From Flavobacterium psychrophilum (GTDB lineage: Bacteria > Bacteroidota > Bacteroidia > Flavobacteriales > Flavobacteriaceae), in NCBI GenBank assembly GCA_945872245.1, contig CAMBZB010000004.1, positions 1-64,000 on the forward strand: DNA of 64,000 nucleotides. The letters run 5' to 3'. The notes under the pieces were generated by a model. The model made no database searches. It was not told the DNA's origin and saw only the letters and a program-made list of their open reading frames with translations. Position numbers and translations under genes: made by a program. This document shows, piece after piece, positions 1 through 11,720 of this stretch (positions are counted from its first letter, which is position 1; each line of letters starts with the position of its first letter).

Positions 1-1
1 A

Positions 2-1519
2 GATTATTTTTATGATATTGACGGTGAAACGGTGCTAACTTACATTCCTACTGATTTGCAACAAACGACATGGTTTAGGGTTATGAATTCTAGTGGGGAA
101 TGTGGTTCGGATTATAGCGATCCAGTTCAGGTTGTTGTTAATCCGCTGCCATATGCAGGGATTATTGATGGTGGAGATATTAATGTATGTAAAACATCAA
201 ACCTTACAGAATTGACTTTAATAGATGGTCCTGTAGGTAATATTATATGGCAAAAGACATCAGTGGTTACTGCAGGGTTGCCAGTTAATTATACAAATAT
301 TACAAACGCTAATTCAGTCAAGTATACGGCCAGTTCGCTAATAGCTACAACTTATTTCAGAGCCGTTTTGTCTAGTGGAGTTTGTGATTCTCAAATCACA
401 CAGCCGGTTGTGATTACTGTTGATCCAGCTCCAAAAAATAGTTCAATAACCGTTGCATCTCCAGTCTGTGCAGGAGGGAGCAAAAAACTTACTTATGGAA
501 CAGATTCGGTAGGAGATATTCTATGGCAGTATTCAACCACCTCTAATCCAGATTATTTTTATGATCTTGACGGTGAAACTGAGAGAACTTATACAGCTAC
601 CGATTTGCAAGAAACGACTTGGTTCAGGGTGATGAATTCCAGTGGAGAATGTGGTTCGGTTTATAGCCCTGCAGTTCAAGTTGTTGTTAATCCATTGGCC
701 GTTGCTGGAATTATAAATGGTGGAGATATAAATGTGTGTAAAACATCAAACTCTACAGAATTAACGTTGTATGATTCTGAAGGAACTATCGAATGGCAAA
801 AGGCATCAGAATCATTAGCAGGAGGCACTCCAAGTACCTTTTACCCAATCGCTAATGCAACCTCGGCCACTTATTTAGCAGCAGCATTGACGGCTACCAC
901 TTATTTCAAAGCTAAAGTATCCAGTGGAGTTTGTGCAATTGAATACACAGATCCGGTTGTGATTACTGTTGTTCCATTGCCAGTTACTAGATTAATAACA
1001 GGTGCATCAACAGCCTTTACAGGAGGGAGTATAACATTAACTTATGGAGTAGGTTCTACAGGAGATATTCAATGGCAGTCTTCAACCATCTCTAGTTCTG
1101 AAGGTTTTAATGATATTAGTGGAGAAACAGAATTAGTTTATTTAGCAACAGATATACAGAAAACCACTTGGTTCAGGGTGATGAATACTAATGATATATG
1201 TAGTTCATATAGTCCTGTCGTTCAGGTTCTGGTTAACCCATTGGCAGTGCCAGTCTTTGTTGATGTAGATTCTGAATTTAAAGTTAAGGCATTTCCAAAT
1301 CCATTCGAAACGGAGTTTAATATTAATTTAAACTCCATAAGCCTTGATCCAATAGAATTAAAAATTTATGATATGTTAGGAAGACTAATTGAAAACCATC
1401 GAATAGAATCTTCCGAAATTAATTCAATGAGTATTGGAACCACTTATCCATCTGGTTTTTTTACGGTTTTAATTAAGCAAGGACAACAAGAAAGAAACGT
1501 TAAAGTGCTTAAAAAATAA
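2..1519 (+). CDS. T9SS-exported repeat protein, 5' end outside window
   Basis: The reading frame is open from base 2, and the residues before the first possible start (GTG at 32) already match the repeat motif, so the true start lies outside the window. About 500 residues are visible. They form alternating Ig-like modules of about 85-90 residues. One type carries a TTWFRVMNSSGEC-like motif; the other carries GGDINVCKT and TTYF(R/K)A motifs. The last 80 residues (KAFPNPFETEF, then a YDMLGRLIE segment, ending VKVLKK) form a typical type A T9SS sorting domain, so the protein is probably surface-anchored or secreted. Its function is unknown; an adhesin or a carbohydrate-active enzyme with a missing N-terminus are both possible. 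The next gene is built from the same modules. Confidence 0.85.
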   Translation, partial: DYFYDIDGETVLTYIPTDLQQTTWFRVMNSSGECGSDYSDPVQVVVNPLPYAGIIDGGDINVCKTSNLTELTLIDGPVGNIIWQKTSVVTAGLPVNYTNITNANSVKYTASSLIATTYFRAVLSSGVCDSQITQPVVITVDPAPKNSSITVASPVCAGGSKKLTYGTDSVGDILWQYSTTSNPDYFYDLDGETERTYTATDLQETTWFRVMNSSGECGSVYSPAVQVVVNPLAVAGIINGGDINVCKTSNSTELTLYDSEGTIEWQKASESLAGGTPSTFYPIANATSATYLAAALTATTYFKAKVSSGVCAIEYTDPVVITVVPLPVTRLITGASTAFTGGSITLTYGVGSTGDIQWQSSTISSSEGFNDISGETELVYLATDIQKTTWFRVMNTNDICSSYSPVVQVLVNPLAVPVFVDVDSEFKVKAFPNPFETEFNINLNSISLDPIELKIYDMLGRLIENHRIESSEINSMSIGTTYPSGFFTVLIKQGQQERNVKVLKK

Positions 1520-1531
1520 CATCTAATCTTC

Positions 1532-1539
1532 TATATTTG
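1532..1539 (+). promoter_or_regulatory. Candidate -7 element for the SASA repeat protein
   Basis: TATATTTG matches the Bacteroidota -7 consensus TAnnTTTG and lies 44 bases before the ATG at 1584. No clear TTG is seen at the -33 position. It suggests the second repeat protein can be transcribed independently of the first. Confidence 0.4.
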
Positions 1540-1583
1540 CTCTAAATTATGGATTACCTCTAAAAAAGGAGATGAATTTTTAA

Positions 1584-4500
1584 ATGAAATATGCATTAAC
1601 AATACTGTTTATTCAAATTAGCCTACTTACTTTCGGCCAAATAAATTATACCACAGTACCTTTAGATTTACAATTAGTAGCTAGGGATAAAATAACTAAT
1701 TTAGGAAATGTAAAAATTGAAGGTAATGTGGATCAGTCAAGCGGATATGGCTCTATAAAAGTAGAGGTATACAGAAATGAAATGTTATTAAATACGGTCG
1801 ATAACGAATTAAACTATATTGATTCGAAAGCTCCATTTGCATTTAAAATGACAATTCAGGCTGAACTAGCCAATTATTCCTTTAAAATATACGGATACAA
1901 CTCATCCAGCAATATATATGAACTAGACAAAACAGTTTCTAATGTAGTAGCTGGTGATGCTTATATAATTCAAGGGCAATCTAATGCTGTAGCTTCCATG
2001 AGGATAGGAAGCGCTAATAGTAATAAAAGTGATTTTATAAGAGTTTATGCTTGCGGAACCCCATATTCTGTAAACCTTTTGGAAAATAATGCTTGGTATA
2101 TTGCTGATGGGGATGTTGTTTCAACTTCTAATGGAAATTCTGGGCAATGGGGATTAAAACTTGCAAGATTACTAGTTGATAATTTACAAATACCGATTGC
2201 AATTTTCAACGGAGCACATAATGGTCAAGGAATATCCTTTTTCAAAGCTCCTTTGGATTACAAAACGTCTCTAAACTCCAATTATGGAAGGTTATATTAT
2301 CGACTCAATCAAACTGAACTTAGAAATAGTGTAAGAGCTGTTTTATGGTCTCAGGGTGAGGCAAATTCTGGAAGTAATTTCATATCAATACTTAATTATA
2401 AAAATGCTTTTAAGGTAATAGAAAATTCATTATTAACCGATTATCCAAACATAGAGAAGTTTTATATATTTCAAACCAAGGATGTAGTCTGTACTGATAA
2501 AACCTATGATGGCAAAATGAATGTAAAGGAGGCCCAAAGGCAACTATCTTCAGAAAACAATGAAATAGAAATTATGCCCACAACATCTCTTTTACTTTCC
2601 GTTGATAGTTGTCATTTTCCTTTTACAAACGGGTATGAGTCTTTTGCAACCAGAATTTATAAACTAGTGTTACACGATATTTATGGTATATCATTTACCG
2701 AAGAGATTAAAGCCCCAATGATTAAAAGTGCTGAGTTTATTCAACCAAATACTTTAATTTTAGAAACTGATGCTAAGGAACTTAAATATTCTTCTATGGA
2801 TCAAACCACAATGCTTACAAGGCTTAAACAGGATTTAGAACTCAAAAACGCACAAAATGCAATAATAACGAATATAAATTTATTAGGAAATAAAATCATT
2901 TTTACATTGTCTAGTGATCCTGGTCCAATTGCCAATATTTCATTTGTAGGCTATAATTCAAATATAGGATATACAATTACAAATTCTTCCGACATAGAAC
3001 TAATTAGTTTCCGCAATTTTCCAATAAAAAATTTAACTTATAACGTAGGGGATAGTTCAAAATACCCTATAATTGAAAACACATCCATATGCAATACTTC
3101 TGGTTCCATAGCTAATATGGCTGTTATTTCTCCAAATGAAAATGTTTCTTATTCTTGGTTTTTTAAAACACCTGTTGGAGAATGGACTTCAATTACAAGT
3201 CTAAACGCAGGCACTGTTTATTCAAATTATAATACAGCTATTTTAGAGATAAAAAGATCTTCATCTTTGCCAATTACAGGAACTTTATTTAGAGCGGTAG
3301 CAAACTACGGAAATTTAGGTAATTTCACATCGAATGAAGCATTATTGACTGTCGATATACCCCCTGTTTCAAAAACAATTACAGGTGCAGCTACAATTTG
3401 TTCTGGTATAAATAAAACTCTTACATATGGTGCTGACTCAGTAGGAACAATTCAATGGCAATATTCAACATCCTCTAGTCAAGAAAATTTTATTGATATT
3501 TATGAAGAAAATGGATTGACTTATACTGCAAATAATCTGGAACAAACTACATGGTTTAGAGTGATGAATTCAAATGGTGTGTGTGAAAATGATTATAGTT
3601 CCACAGTACAAGTTGTTGTTAATTCACAACCTATTTCAGGTTACATACTAGGAGGTAATGTCAATGTATGTAAAACTACTAATTCGACAGTCTTAAGTCT
3701 AAATAATTACTTTGGAGGGATTCAGTGGCAAAAAGCAGCAACATTGACGGGAATTTATTCTAATATATTCTCCGCTACTTCCGCTTCATATACTGCTTCA
3801 GGTTTAACCTCTAATACTTATTTTAGGGCAGTTATATCAAGTGGAGTTTGTACCTCACAAATAACCGAACCTATTTCGATACTAGTTGAACCATTAGCTG
3901 TTTCCAAAACAATTACAGGAGCTTCTGCTATTTGTGCAGGAGAAAGCAAAACTCTTAGTTATGGAATGGGTTCAGTCGGAACTATTCAATGGCAGTCTTC
4001 AACTTCATCAAGTTCTACGGATTTCGTAGATATTGATGGTGAGAATGGACTTAGTTATACAGCAATTAATTTACAACAAACCACATGGTTCAGAGTGAAA
4101 AACACAAGTGGAGTTTGTTCTACCGTTTTTAGCATTGCAGTACAAGTTGTTGTAAACCCAAAGCCATTAACTGGTTTTATATCGGGGGGAGATGTTTATG
4201 TTTGTAAAACAAATAACTCGACAATTTTGAGCTTACAGAATTATGTTGGTGAAATTCAATGGCAAAAAGCAACAACATTAACAGGTATTTATTCCAATAT
4301 TTCTTCAGCTACTTCGAATACCTTTTCTGCTTCAGGATTAATTTCAACAACATATTATAGAGCTGTTTTAACTAGTGGAACTTGTACAAATTATATTACT
4401 GAACCTGTAGCTATTAATATTTCATTAGTTGCCGAGGCGAAGTCAATTTCAGGAGTATCACCTATTTGTTTTGGAGAAAGTAAAACACTAACATATGGTG

Positions 4501-5582
4501 CAGGTTCAGTAGGTACTATACAATGGCAGTGTTCAACAACTTCAAGTACTATAGGTTTTAGTAATATTGATAATGAAAATGGAATAACATATATTGCAAA
4601 TAATTTGAAGCAAACTACTTGGTTTAGAGTAATGAATAGTATAGGATCATGTTCGACTGTATATAGTCCAGCAGTTCAAATTGTCGCTAGTCCAAGTATC
4701 ACGCCAACTTTCAATCAAGTTGCTGCAATATGCAGTGGTTCTTCATTAATGGCATTGCCAACAACATCTCTTAATAGCATCATTGGTAAATGGTCACCAG
4801 CATTGAACAATACATCGACAACAACATATACTTTTACTCCAACTTCTGGAGGATGTTTCAATACGACCAACATGACTATTGCGGTTAATCAGAAAGAAAT
4901 TCCAACTTTCACTCCGGTTGAATCTATATGCAACGGAGCAGTGCTATCAGCATTACCAACAACATCAATTAATGGCATCATTGGCACTTGGTCACCAGCA
5001 TTAAGCAATACTGAAACTAAAACCTATACCTTTACCCCAACAAATGCAGTTTGCACTTCAAATGCAGCAATGACTGTAAATGTTAAAACAACTTTACCTC
5101 CCTCAGGAGATGTAATTCAAATTTTTAATCCAAAAAACACCATTTATATTAAAGATTTAATAGTTGAGGGAACTGATATACGATGGTATTCATCTAATGA
5201 AAATGCTTTAACAAATACAAATCCATTAGAACAACTGACGATTGTAACTTTCGGTAATACCTATTATGCCATGCAGACTATAAATGGCTGCTCGAGTACT
5301 AATCCTTTAGCGGTTAACACTTCTGTTAATCTTGGGATTACAGATTTTGATTTTAACGGATTACAGTTTTACCCAAATCCTATTTCTGATTATTTTACTA
5401 TTATTTATACTGAAAGAATTACTACTGTAGAACTATTCAATACAATAGGACAATCGGTATATATAGCACATCCAAACGCTTTAAAAACAACTCTAAATGT
5501 TAATTTTTTACCATCAGGGGTTTACTATATAGAAATAAAAGCAAACAATAAAAAAGGTCTCTTAAAAGTAATTAAAAAATAG
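1584..5582 (+). CDS. T9SS-exported SASA-type esterase with Ig-like repeats
   Basis: This 1332-residue protein begins with a signal peptide (MKYALTILFIQISLLTFGQ). Residues about 120-365 resemble the SASA (sialate O-acetylesterase / CE6-like, SGNH-type) domain: GQSN at about 131-134 holds the likely nucleophile Ser, WSQGEAN is at about 255-261, and DSCH at about 341-344 could supply the Asp/His pair. From about residue 594 come five Ig-like modules of about 88 residues in two alternating types, as in the preceding gene. Two shorter modules of about 65 residues (ending TYTFTPT) follow, and a T9SS sorting domain (FYPNPISDYF to LLKVIKK) ends the protein. The likely role is extracellular deacetylation of a polysaccharide or glycan; the substrate is not evident. 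Confidence 0.8.
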   Translation: MKYALTILFIQISLLTFGQINYTTVPLDLQLVARDKITNLGNVKIEGNVDQSSGYGSIKVEVYRNEMLLNTVDNELNYIDSKAPFAFKMTIQAELANYSFKIYGYNSSSNIYELDKTVSNVVAGDAYIIQGQSNAVASMRIGSANSNKSDFIRVYACGTPYSVNLLENNAWYIADGDVVSTSNGNSGQWGLKLARLLVDNLQIPIAIFNGAHNGQGISFFKAPLDYKTSLNSNYGRLYYRLNQTELRNSVRAVLWSQGEANSGSNFISILNYKNAFKVIENSLLTDYPNIEKFYIFQTKDVVCTDKTYDGKMNVKEAQRQLSSENNEIEIMPTTSLLLSVDSCHFPFTNGYESFATRIYKLVLHDIYGISFTEEIKAPMIKSAEFIQPNTLILETDAKELKYSSMDQTTMLTRLKQDLELKNAQNAIITNINLLGNKIIFTLSSDPGPIANISFVGYNSNIGYTITNSSDIELISFRNFPIKNLTYNVGDSSKYPIIENTSICNTSGSIANMAVISPNENVSYSWFFKTPVGEWTSITSLNAGTVYSNYNTAILEIKRSSSLPITGTLFRAVANYGNLGNFTSNEALLTVDIPPVSKTITGAATICSGINKTLTYGADSVGTIQWQYSTSSSQENFIDIYEENGLTYTANNLEQTTWFRVMNSNGVCENDYSSTVQVVVNSQPISGYILGGNVNVCKTTNSTVLSLNNYFGGIQWQKAATLTGIYSNIFSATSASYTASGLTSNTYFRAVISSGVCTSQITEPISILVEPLAVSKTITGASAICAGESKTLSYGMGSVGTIQWQSSTSSSSTDFVDIDGENGLSYTAINLQQTTWFRVKNTSGVCSTVFSIAVQVVVNPKPLTGFISGGDVYVCKTNNSTILSLQNYVGEIQWQKATTLTGIYSNISSATSNTFSASGLISTTYYRAVLTSGTCTNYITEPVAINISLVAEAKSISGVSPICFGESKTLTYGAGSVGTIQWQCSTTSSTIGFSNIDNENGITYIANNLKQTTWFRVMNSIGSCSTVYSPAVQIVASPSITPTFNQVAAICSGSSLMALPTTSLNSIIGKWSPALNNTSTTTYTFTPTSGGCFNTTNMTIAVNQKEIPTFTPVESICNGAVLSALPTTSINGIIGTWSPALSNTETKTYTFTPTNAVCTSNAAMTVNVKTTLPPSGDVIQIFNPKNTIYIKDLIVEGTDIRWYSSNENALTNTNPLEQLTIVTFGNTYYAMQTINGCSSTNPLAVNTSVNLGITDFDFNGLQFYPNPISDYFTIIYTERITTVELFNTIGQSVYIAHPNALKTTLNVNFLPSGVYYIEIKANNKKGLLKVIKK

Positions 5583-5592
5583 CTGTATTGAT

Positions 5593-5612
5593 TTTACGAT
5601 TTAATACGTAAA
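5593..5612. terminator. Weak hairpin between convergent genes
   Basis: TTTACG and CGTAAA form a 6-bp stem around an 8-base loop, just after the stop of the SASA gene and before the end of the opposing gene. There is no strong T-tract, so terminator function is uncertain. Confidence 0.25.
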
Positions 5613-5621
5613 CTAAAACTA

Positions 5622-6188
5622 TTATTCTACACAATGTAAATTATTCATGAAGAAGGTCTCAGGCTCATAGACATGATTGTTTAATTCAGATTGAAATTCT
5701 TTTTTGACGACATAATCTTCCATGTCGGTCAAATATTTTATCCGCATCATATTTACTGGTGAGCTTTTTAATTCCTCCATAGAACCTTTTAGAAAGATAA
5801 AAGTGCCTGTTAGAATTCTATTATCAAAGCCTTTATCGTCTCGAATCAAGGTACCACAACTTTCTTGGTCTATGTGAAGAAGTGTAATGATTTTTCCATT
5901 ATTTAACTGTAAAAATATTTTTGAATTTACATCGAAACAATTTGCTTTCAAAAACTCCTTACTTTTTTGAATAAAGTTGATATTTAAAGTCGGTGTTCCA
6001 TTCGTTGATGCCAATGTAAAGAAGATATACTTAAAATTTCCAGCGAAATTTTTTTCATAAATCATATAATCTTTGGTTGTTTTATAGGTTCCAATAGAAT
6101 CACTCACATTGGTACTGTAATCACAAGGTATTTGGGCAAATATAGCATTGCCTGTCAAGAATAAATTGAGTAGTATAGCTCGTTTCAT
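5622..6188 (-). CDS. Secreted hypothetical protein
   Basis: This 188-residue protein has a probable Sec signal peptide (MKRAILLNLFLTGNAIFAQ) with cleavage after the AQ pair. The mature part is mixed alpha/beta with scattered cysteines, including CDYSTN near the new N-terminus and HCVE at the C-terminus, which could form disulfides in the periplasm. I do not recognise the family. It lies only 6 bases after the methyltransferase gene on the same strand and is probably co-transcribed with it, although the functional link is not obvious. Confidence 0.6.
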   Translation of the reverse strand: MKRAILLNLFLTGNAIFAQIPCDYSTNVSDSIGTYKTTKDYMIYEKNFAGNFKYIFFTLASTNGTPTLNINFIQKSKEFLKANCFDVNSKIFLQLNNGKIITLLHIDQESCGTLIRDDKGFDNRILTGTFIFLKGSMEELKSSPVNMMRIKYLTDMEDYVVKKEFQSELNNHVYEPETFFMNNLHCVE

Positions 6189-6194
6189 TTTTTA

Positions 6195-7376
6195 TTATAT
6201 TTTCGTGCAAATTAAGACTATTTTTAAGTCATTTTCATCAGTTGTAAAAAAACAATATTGATTTCCACCTTCTTTAATTTTCCATTTTTTTCGAATATTT
6301 TCTACTGTATTAGGAAAATTTCGAGTAGTAATATTTGCCTGTTTACCTTCAAGAATTTTTTTTATTTCAATTTTTTGATATGGAATTGTGGTTTCAATTT
6401 TAAAAACTCTTCCTGGAAAAGTAATTAATACTGAATTAGTATATAAATGAGAATGCTTGTGTAATTTGTTTAGTTTGAAAAAAGTGCCCACTTCATCAAA
6501 ACCTCCAGATTTCATTATGGCGCTATTCGGCTCGTATAAATACTTTTGAGGCAAACTATAAGCGGGTGTTTGATAATAATCATCCAAAATAAAGTCGAAA
6601 ACGGACTCGTTATCTTTTGCTATATTAATGGTTTTTATATTTACTTTTCCAGAATACTCTTTATGTAATTCCCATAATAATTCTTTCACTTCATTTTCAA
6701 CAGCTACAATATGAATTGTTTTTACATTTTTTAATTCAGCTAAACCGGCAGAAATATCCAGTAACGGAGCCGTTTTTATTAGGATGGATTTTGAATAACT
6801 GAAAAACAAATCAAGATGTTCAGGAACATTTGGCAAACAATCTTGAAGCATAAAAACTTTTCCTTTTGTATCATTTCGTCTAGATGGGTCAACATAAATC
6901 CAATCCCATTTGGATTCTAATGAGACCAAAGTGGTAAAACTATCTCCGGAATAGCAAACTATATTTTTTATATTTAATTGTTCTAAATTATGGTTAACGA
7001 TTTGAGAAAGTTCAGGATTAATTTCACAATGTGCCACGCTTTTTATTTTCTTTGCAAAATAGTAATCATCAACACCGAAACCTCCTGTAAGATCAATAAG
7101 GCTTTCGCCCGAAACAATCCTGGCTTTGTAAGAAGCTGTTTTTTCTGAGGAAGTTTGTTCAATTGATAATTTGCTTGGGTAAATGATTTTTTTTGTTAAA
7201 AACCAACTAGGAAGTTTGTCTTTAGCTTTTGTTTTGGCTTCAATCTGATTAAGTATTGAAATCCATTCGACTTCTGGAAAAGGATTTTTTTGAAGTGCTA
7301 ATTTTGAAATGCTTTTGTCAATATTTTCATTGATAAAACATTGGATTTCGGCAGTTGATAAGGGATTCAGTAACAT
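6195..7376 (-). CDS. Class I SAM-dependent methyltransferase with THUMP-like domain
   Basis: This 393-residue protein has an N-terminal helical region. It then has a Rossmann methyltransferase core: LIDLTGGFGVDDY is motif I, HCEINPEL is the acidic post-motif II, and WIYVDPSRR resembles the catalytic DPPY-type motif IV. The C-terminal third resembles the THUMP-like domain found in Bacteroidota methyltransferases that probably act on RNA. The DPSRR motif favours an N-methyltransferase, but the target is unknown. Its ATG overlaps the stop of the upstream AI-2E family gene by one base (TAATG), which suggests translational coupling. Confidence 0.75.
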   Translation of the reverse strand: MLLNPLSTAEIQCFINENIDKSISKLALQKNPFPEVEWISILNQIEAKTKAKDKLPSWFLTKKIIYPSKLSIEQTSSEKTASYKARIVSGESLIDLTGGFGVDDYYFAKKIKSVAHCEINPELSQIVNHNLEQLNIKNIVCYSGDSFTTLVSLESKWDWIYVDPSRRNDTKGKVFMLQDCLPNVPEHLDLFFSYSKSILIKTAPLLDISAGLAELKNVKTIHIVAVENEVKELLWELHKEYSGKVNIKTINIAKDNESVFDFILDDYYQTPAYSLPQKYLYEPNSAIMKSGGFDEVGTFFKLNKLHKHSHLYTNSVLITFPGRVFKIETTIPYQKIEIKKILEGKQANITTRNFPNTVENIRKKWKIKEGGNQYCFFTTDENDLKIVLICTKI

Positions 7377-8467
7377 TAAATATTCTTTGTTACAATTTGT
7401 ATAATTTTATTATCTGGAAAAAATTCTTTGCCTACTACCTTCAAAATGGTATAAAATGGAACCGCAATTATCATTCCCATTATGCCAAAGAGAAAACCGC
7501 TGATTAATATAACCAAAAAGATTTCCAATGGATGTGAATTAACGCTTTTCGAAAAAATAAAAGGTTGGGAAATATTATTGTCAATTAATTGTACTATCCA
7601 AAAACCAACCAATACAAATAGTGTCGTTGGCATTACTTCTGTTTGAAAATCACCTCCTAAATTATTAATCATGGAGAGAATTGCGGCCAGGATAGAACTT
7701 ATAAGTGGACCCACGTAAGGGATAATATTCAAAACAGCGCAAATAAATGCAATTATAAACGCATTTTCTATATCAAAAATAAGTAATACTGAAAGATCCA
7801 ATATAAATACGATAAATAATTGGATTAATAGTCCAATGAAATAGCGGCTTAACAAATCATTGATTTTGAATAAAGAATTTATAATTTTTTTTTCATGCTG
7901 GTCAGGAAGTATTGTTTTTATGCCGGTTATAAAAAGAAGCTTATCCTTCAAAAAGAAGAAAGTAATAAATAAAACGGAAGCTAATCCCATTCCAAAACTT
8001 CCTACCGTTCCAACAATTGAATTTAAAAATGCGGGTATAAATTCAAAATTAAATTTGGAAGCAAGATTTGTTTCTCGAATTAAATATTCAGAATTAATAT
8101 TATGACTTTCTAAAAACATATAGATTTTATTAGCCAATTGAATGAGGTTTGTTTCAATTTCATGGGTATTCAGCAAAGATAAATTTTCCCCTTGAGAAAT
8201 CATAAGAGGAATAAATAGCATCATAAACCCAATAAGAATCAAAATAATAACTATCATGGTGCTTGTGACAGCCAAAATGTTCGAAAATCTAAGTCGTCTT
8301 TTAAAAAATTCAACAATCGGATTTGCTATTAGCGTCAATACTAAAGAAACAATTAAATAAACAATAACTGTTTGGATTTGGTAAATGAAGAATACAATTA
8401 GAGCCATGGCAATAATTACCAACGTAGCTCTTACTATTCCGTTTGCTATTATTTTTGATGGAATCAT
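7376..8467 (-). CDS. AI-2E family transporter (PerM/YdiK-like)
   Basis: This 363-residue protein has about seven or eight hydrophobic segments and the layout of the AI-2E/PerM superfamily. It has an N-terminal helix pair (about residues 10-50), a soluble segment, and conserved C-terminal blocks LNIIPYVGPLIS and FGIMGMIIAVPFY. The family contains autoinducer-2 exporters, sodium-proton antiporters and uncharacterised permeases, so the substrate cannot be fixed from sequence. It lies upstream of, and is coupled to, the methyltransferase gene. ligA ends about 110 bases further upstream on the same strand. Confidence 0.8.
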   Translation of the reverse strand: MIPSKIIANGIVRATLVIIAMALIVFFIYQIQTVIVYLIVSLVLTLIANPIVEFFKRRLRFSNILAVTSTMIVIILILIGFMMLFIPLMISQGENLSLLNTHEIETNLIQLANKIYMFLESHNINSEYLIRETNLASKFNFEFIPAFLNSIVGTVGSFGMGLASVLFITFFFLKDKLLFITGIKTILPDQHEKKIINSLFKINDLLSRYFIGLLIQLFIVFILDLSVLLIFDIENAFIIAFICAVLNIIPYVGPLISSILAAILSMINNLGGDFQTEVMPTTLFVLVGFWIVQLIDNNISQPFIFSKSVNSHPLEIFLVILISGFLFGIMGMIIAVPFYTILKVVGKEFFPDNKIIQIVTKNI

Positions 8468-8578
8468 TTATTGATTATTAGATAATTTCTAGTCCTGAAA
8501 AAAGATACAGGATTGATAAAAAATAAAAGTACGATTTTTAAACAGCAGTAAGCAAAAGTTTACTACTATTTTTTGTTT

Positions 8579-10612
<2,034 letters not shown>

Positions 10613-10659
10613 TTAAATAAGGGACTAAAATAACCAATTTTATAGAAAAAACGATACAA

Positions 10660-11133
10660 TTACGATTCAATAATCGAAATTATTTGTTTGAATAAATGTC
10701 CGTCGCTCAAAAAAGAACCTTGTTGTATCAATCCAAAAATAGAAGCGTTACGCTCATCGGTAAATACTTTTTTACCGGTTTTGATTTCGATGGTATCCGT
10801 AAACATATTATCGCTCAACCATTGTAACCCTTCTTTAGTCAAAAAGTCAGTTTCAGGAACCATTGATTTCAACACAATCGATTGAACGTAAGTGTCAAAA
10901 CACTGAAAAAGGAAAATATGATTTTTGGAAAAATGCTCTAAATATTCGGCTCTGCCCAAAACACCTTCCCAAACTAAATCAGAAAAAACATCGAGTTCTT
11001 GCTCGGCAACTTCGGGTTTTTCTGTTTTTATTTTGTCCCATTCCGCTTTATCAATAGCTTGGGTCGCAAGGAAATTAATAAATTCTTGGTGTAATTCCTC
11101 AAATTGCTCTTTTGTTAATCTTGAATATTTCAT
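10660..11133 (-). CDS. Conserved hypothetical protein (DUF6495-like)
   Basis: This 157-residue protein is soluble, mostly helical and acidic, without signal peptide or membrane segments. It resembles a family restricted to Flavobacteriia and provisionally called DUF6495; I am not certain of that number. It sits between ligA and rplI on the same strand. A terminator after rplI separates it from the ribosomal operon. No function can be proposed. Confidence 0.65.
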   Translation of the reverse strand: MKYSRLTKEQFEELHQEFINFLATQAIDKAEWDKIKTEKPEVAEQELDVFSDLVWEGVLGRAEYLEHFSKNHIFLFQCFDTYVQSIVLKSMVPETDFLTKEGLQWLSDNMFTDTIEIKTGKKVFTDERNASIFGLIQQGSFLSDGHLFKQIISIIES

Positions 11134-11163
11134 TTTAATTTAAAATTGGGGGTCTTTAATTAA

Positions 11164-11192
11164 ACAAAAAAATCCCGACTCTCATCGGGATT
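11164..11192 (-). terminator. Rho-independent terminator of rpsF-rpsR-rplI
   Basis: AATCCCGA (11171-11178) pairs with TCGGGATT (11185-11192) around a 6-base loop. Read on the minus strand, the stem is followed by a run of T residues, as expected 20-50 bases after the rplI stop. Confidence 0.85.
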
Positions 11193-11212
11193 TAATTATA
11201 AACATTTAGAAA

Positions 11213-11656
11213 TTATGCTTTTTCAGCAATGATTTCATAAGGTAATTCAACGATTACATCTCGGTGTAATCTGATGCTTGCAGCATATTTACCAATTCTT
11301 TTTACAATACCGCTAGTGATAAATTTTCTTTCAATTGCTTGACCCGACTTTTCTAAAGCTTCAGCAATATCGATATTGGTGATAGATCCAAAAAGTTTTT
11401 CACCACCCGCTTTCGCGAAAATTTTAATCTCAAGTCCTTTCAAGGTTTCAGCCAAAGCTTTTGCATCGTTTACTACCTTAGCTTCTTTGTGCGCTCTTTG
11501 TTTTAGATTTTCAGCCAATACTTTCTTTGCAGAAGGAGTAGCCAATTGTCCGTGACCTTGTGGGATTAAAAAGTTACGACCGTAACCGTTTTTTACATTT
11601 ACCACATCATCTTTGAAACCTAAATTTTGAACGTCTTTTTTTAATATAATTTCCAT
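11213..11656 (-). CDS. rplI: 50S ribosomal protein L9
   Basis: The protein has 147 residues, the normal length. The N-terminal rRNA-binding domain begins MEIILKKDVQNLGFKDD and contains the L9 signature GYGRNFLIPQG. A long connecting helix and the C-terminal domain follow. L9 binds 23S rRNA near the L1 stalk and helps maintain reading frame. It is the last gene of the S6-S18-L9 operon and is followed by a clear terminator. Confidence 0.97.
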   Translation of the reverse strand: MEIILKKDVQNLGFKDDVVNVKNGYGRNFLIPQGHGQLATPSAKKVLAENLKQRAHKEAKVVNDAKALAETLKGLEIKIFAKAGGEKLFGSITNIDIAEALEKSGQAIERKFITSGIVKRIGKYAASIRLHRDVIVELPYEIIAEKA

Positions 11657-11683
11657 GTTGTTGTCCTTTGTTATTAGAAGTTA

Positions 11684-11701
11684 GTCCCGCTGTAGCGGGA
11701 C
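11684..11701 (-). repeat. Perfect hairpin between rpsR and rplI
   Basis: GTCCCGC and GCGGGAC form a 7-bp GC-rich stem with a 4-base loop (TGTA), inside the S6-S18-L9 operon. There is no T-tract on either strand, so it is not a standard terminator. It may be an RNA-processing or stabilising element, or a small REP-like palindrome. Confidence 0.6.
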
Positions 11702-11720
11702 AACAAATGTTTGTTTTTAA

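Noticed and set aside
2..5582. Tandem repeats resembling a CRISPR array
   Set aside because: Repeats are about 260 bases, in frame and coding for Ig-like modules; no short repeats with unique spacers.
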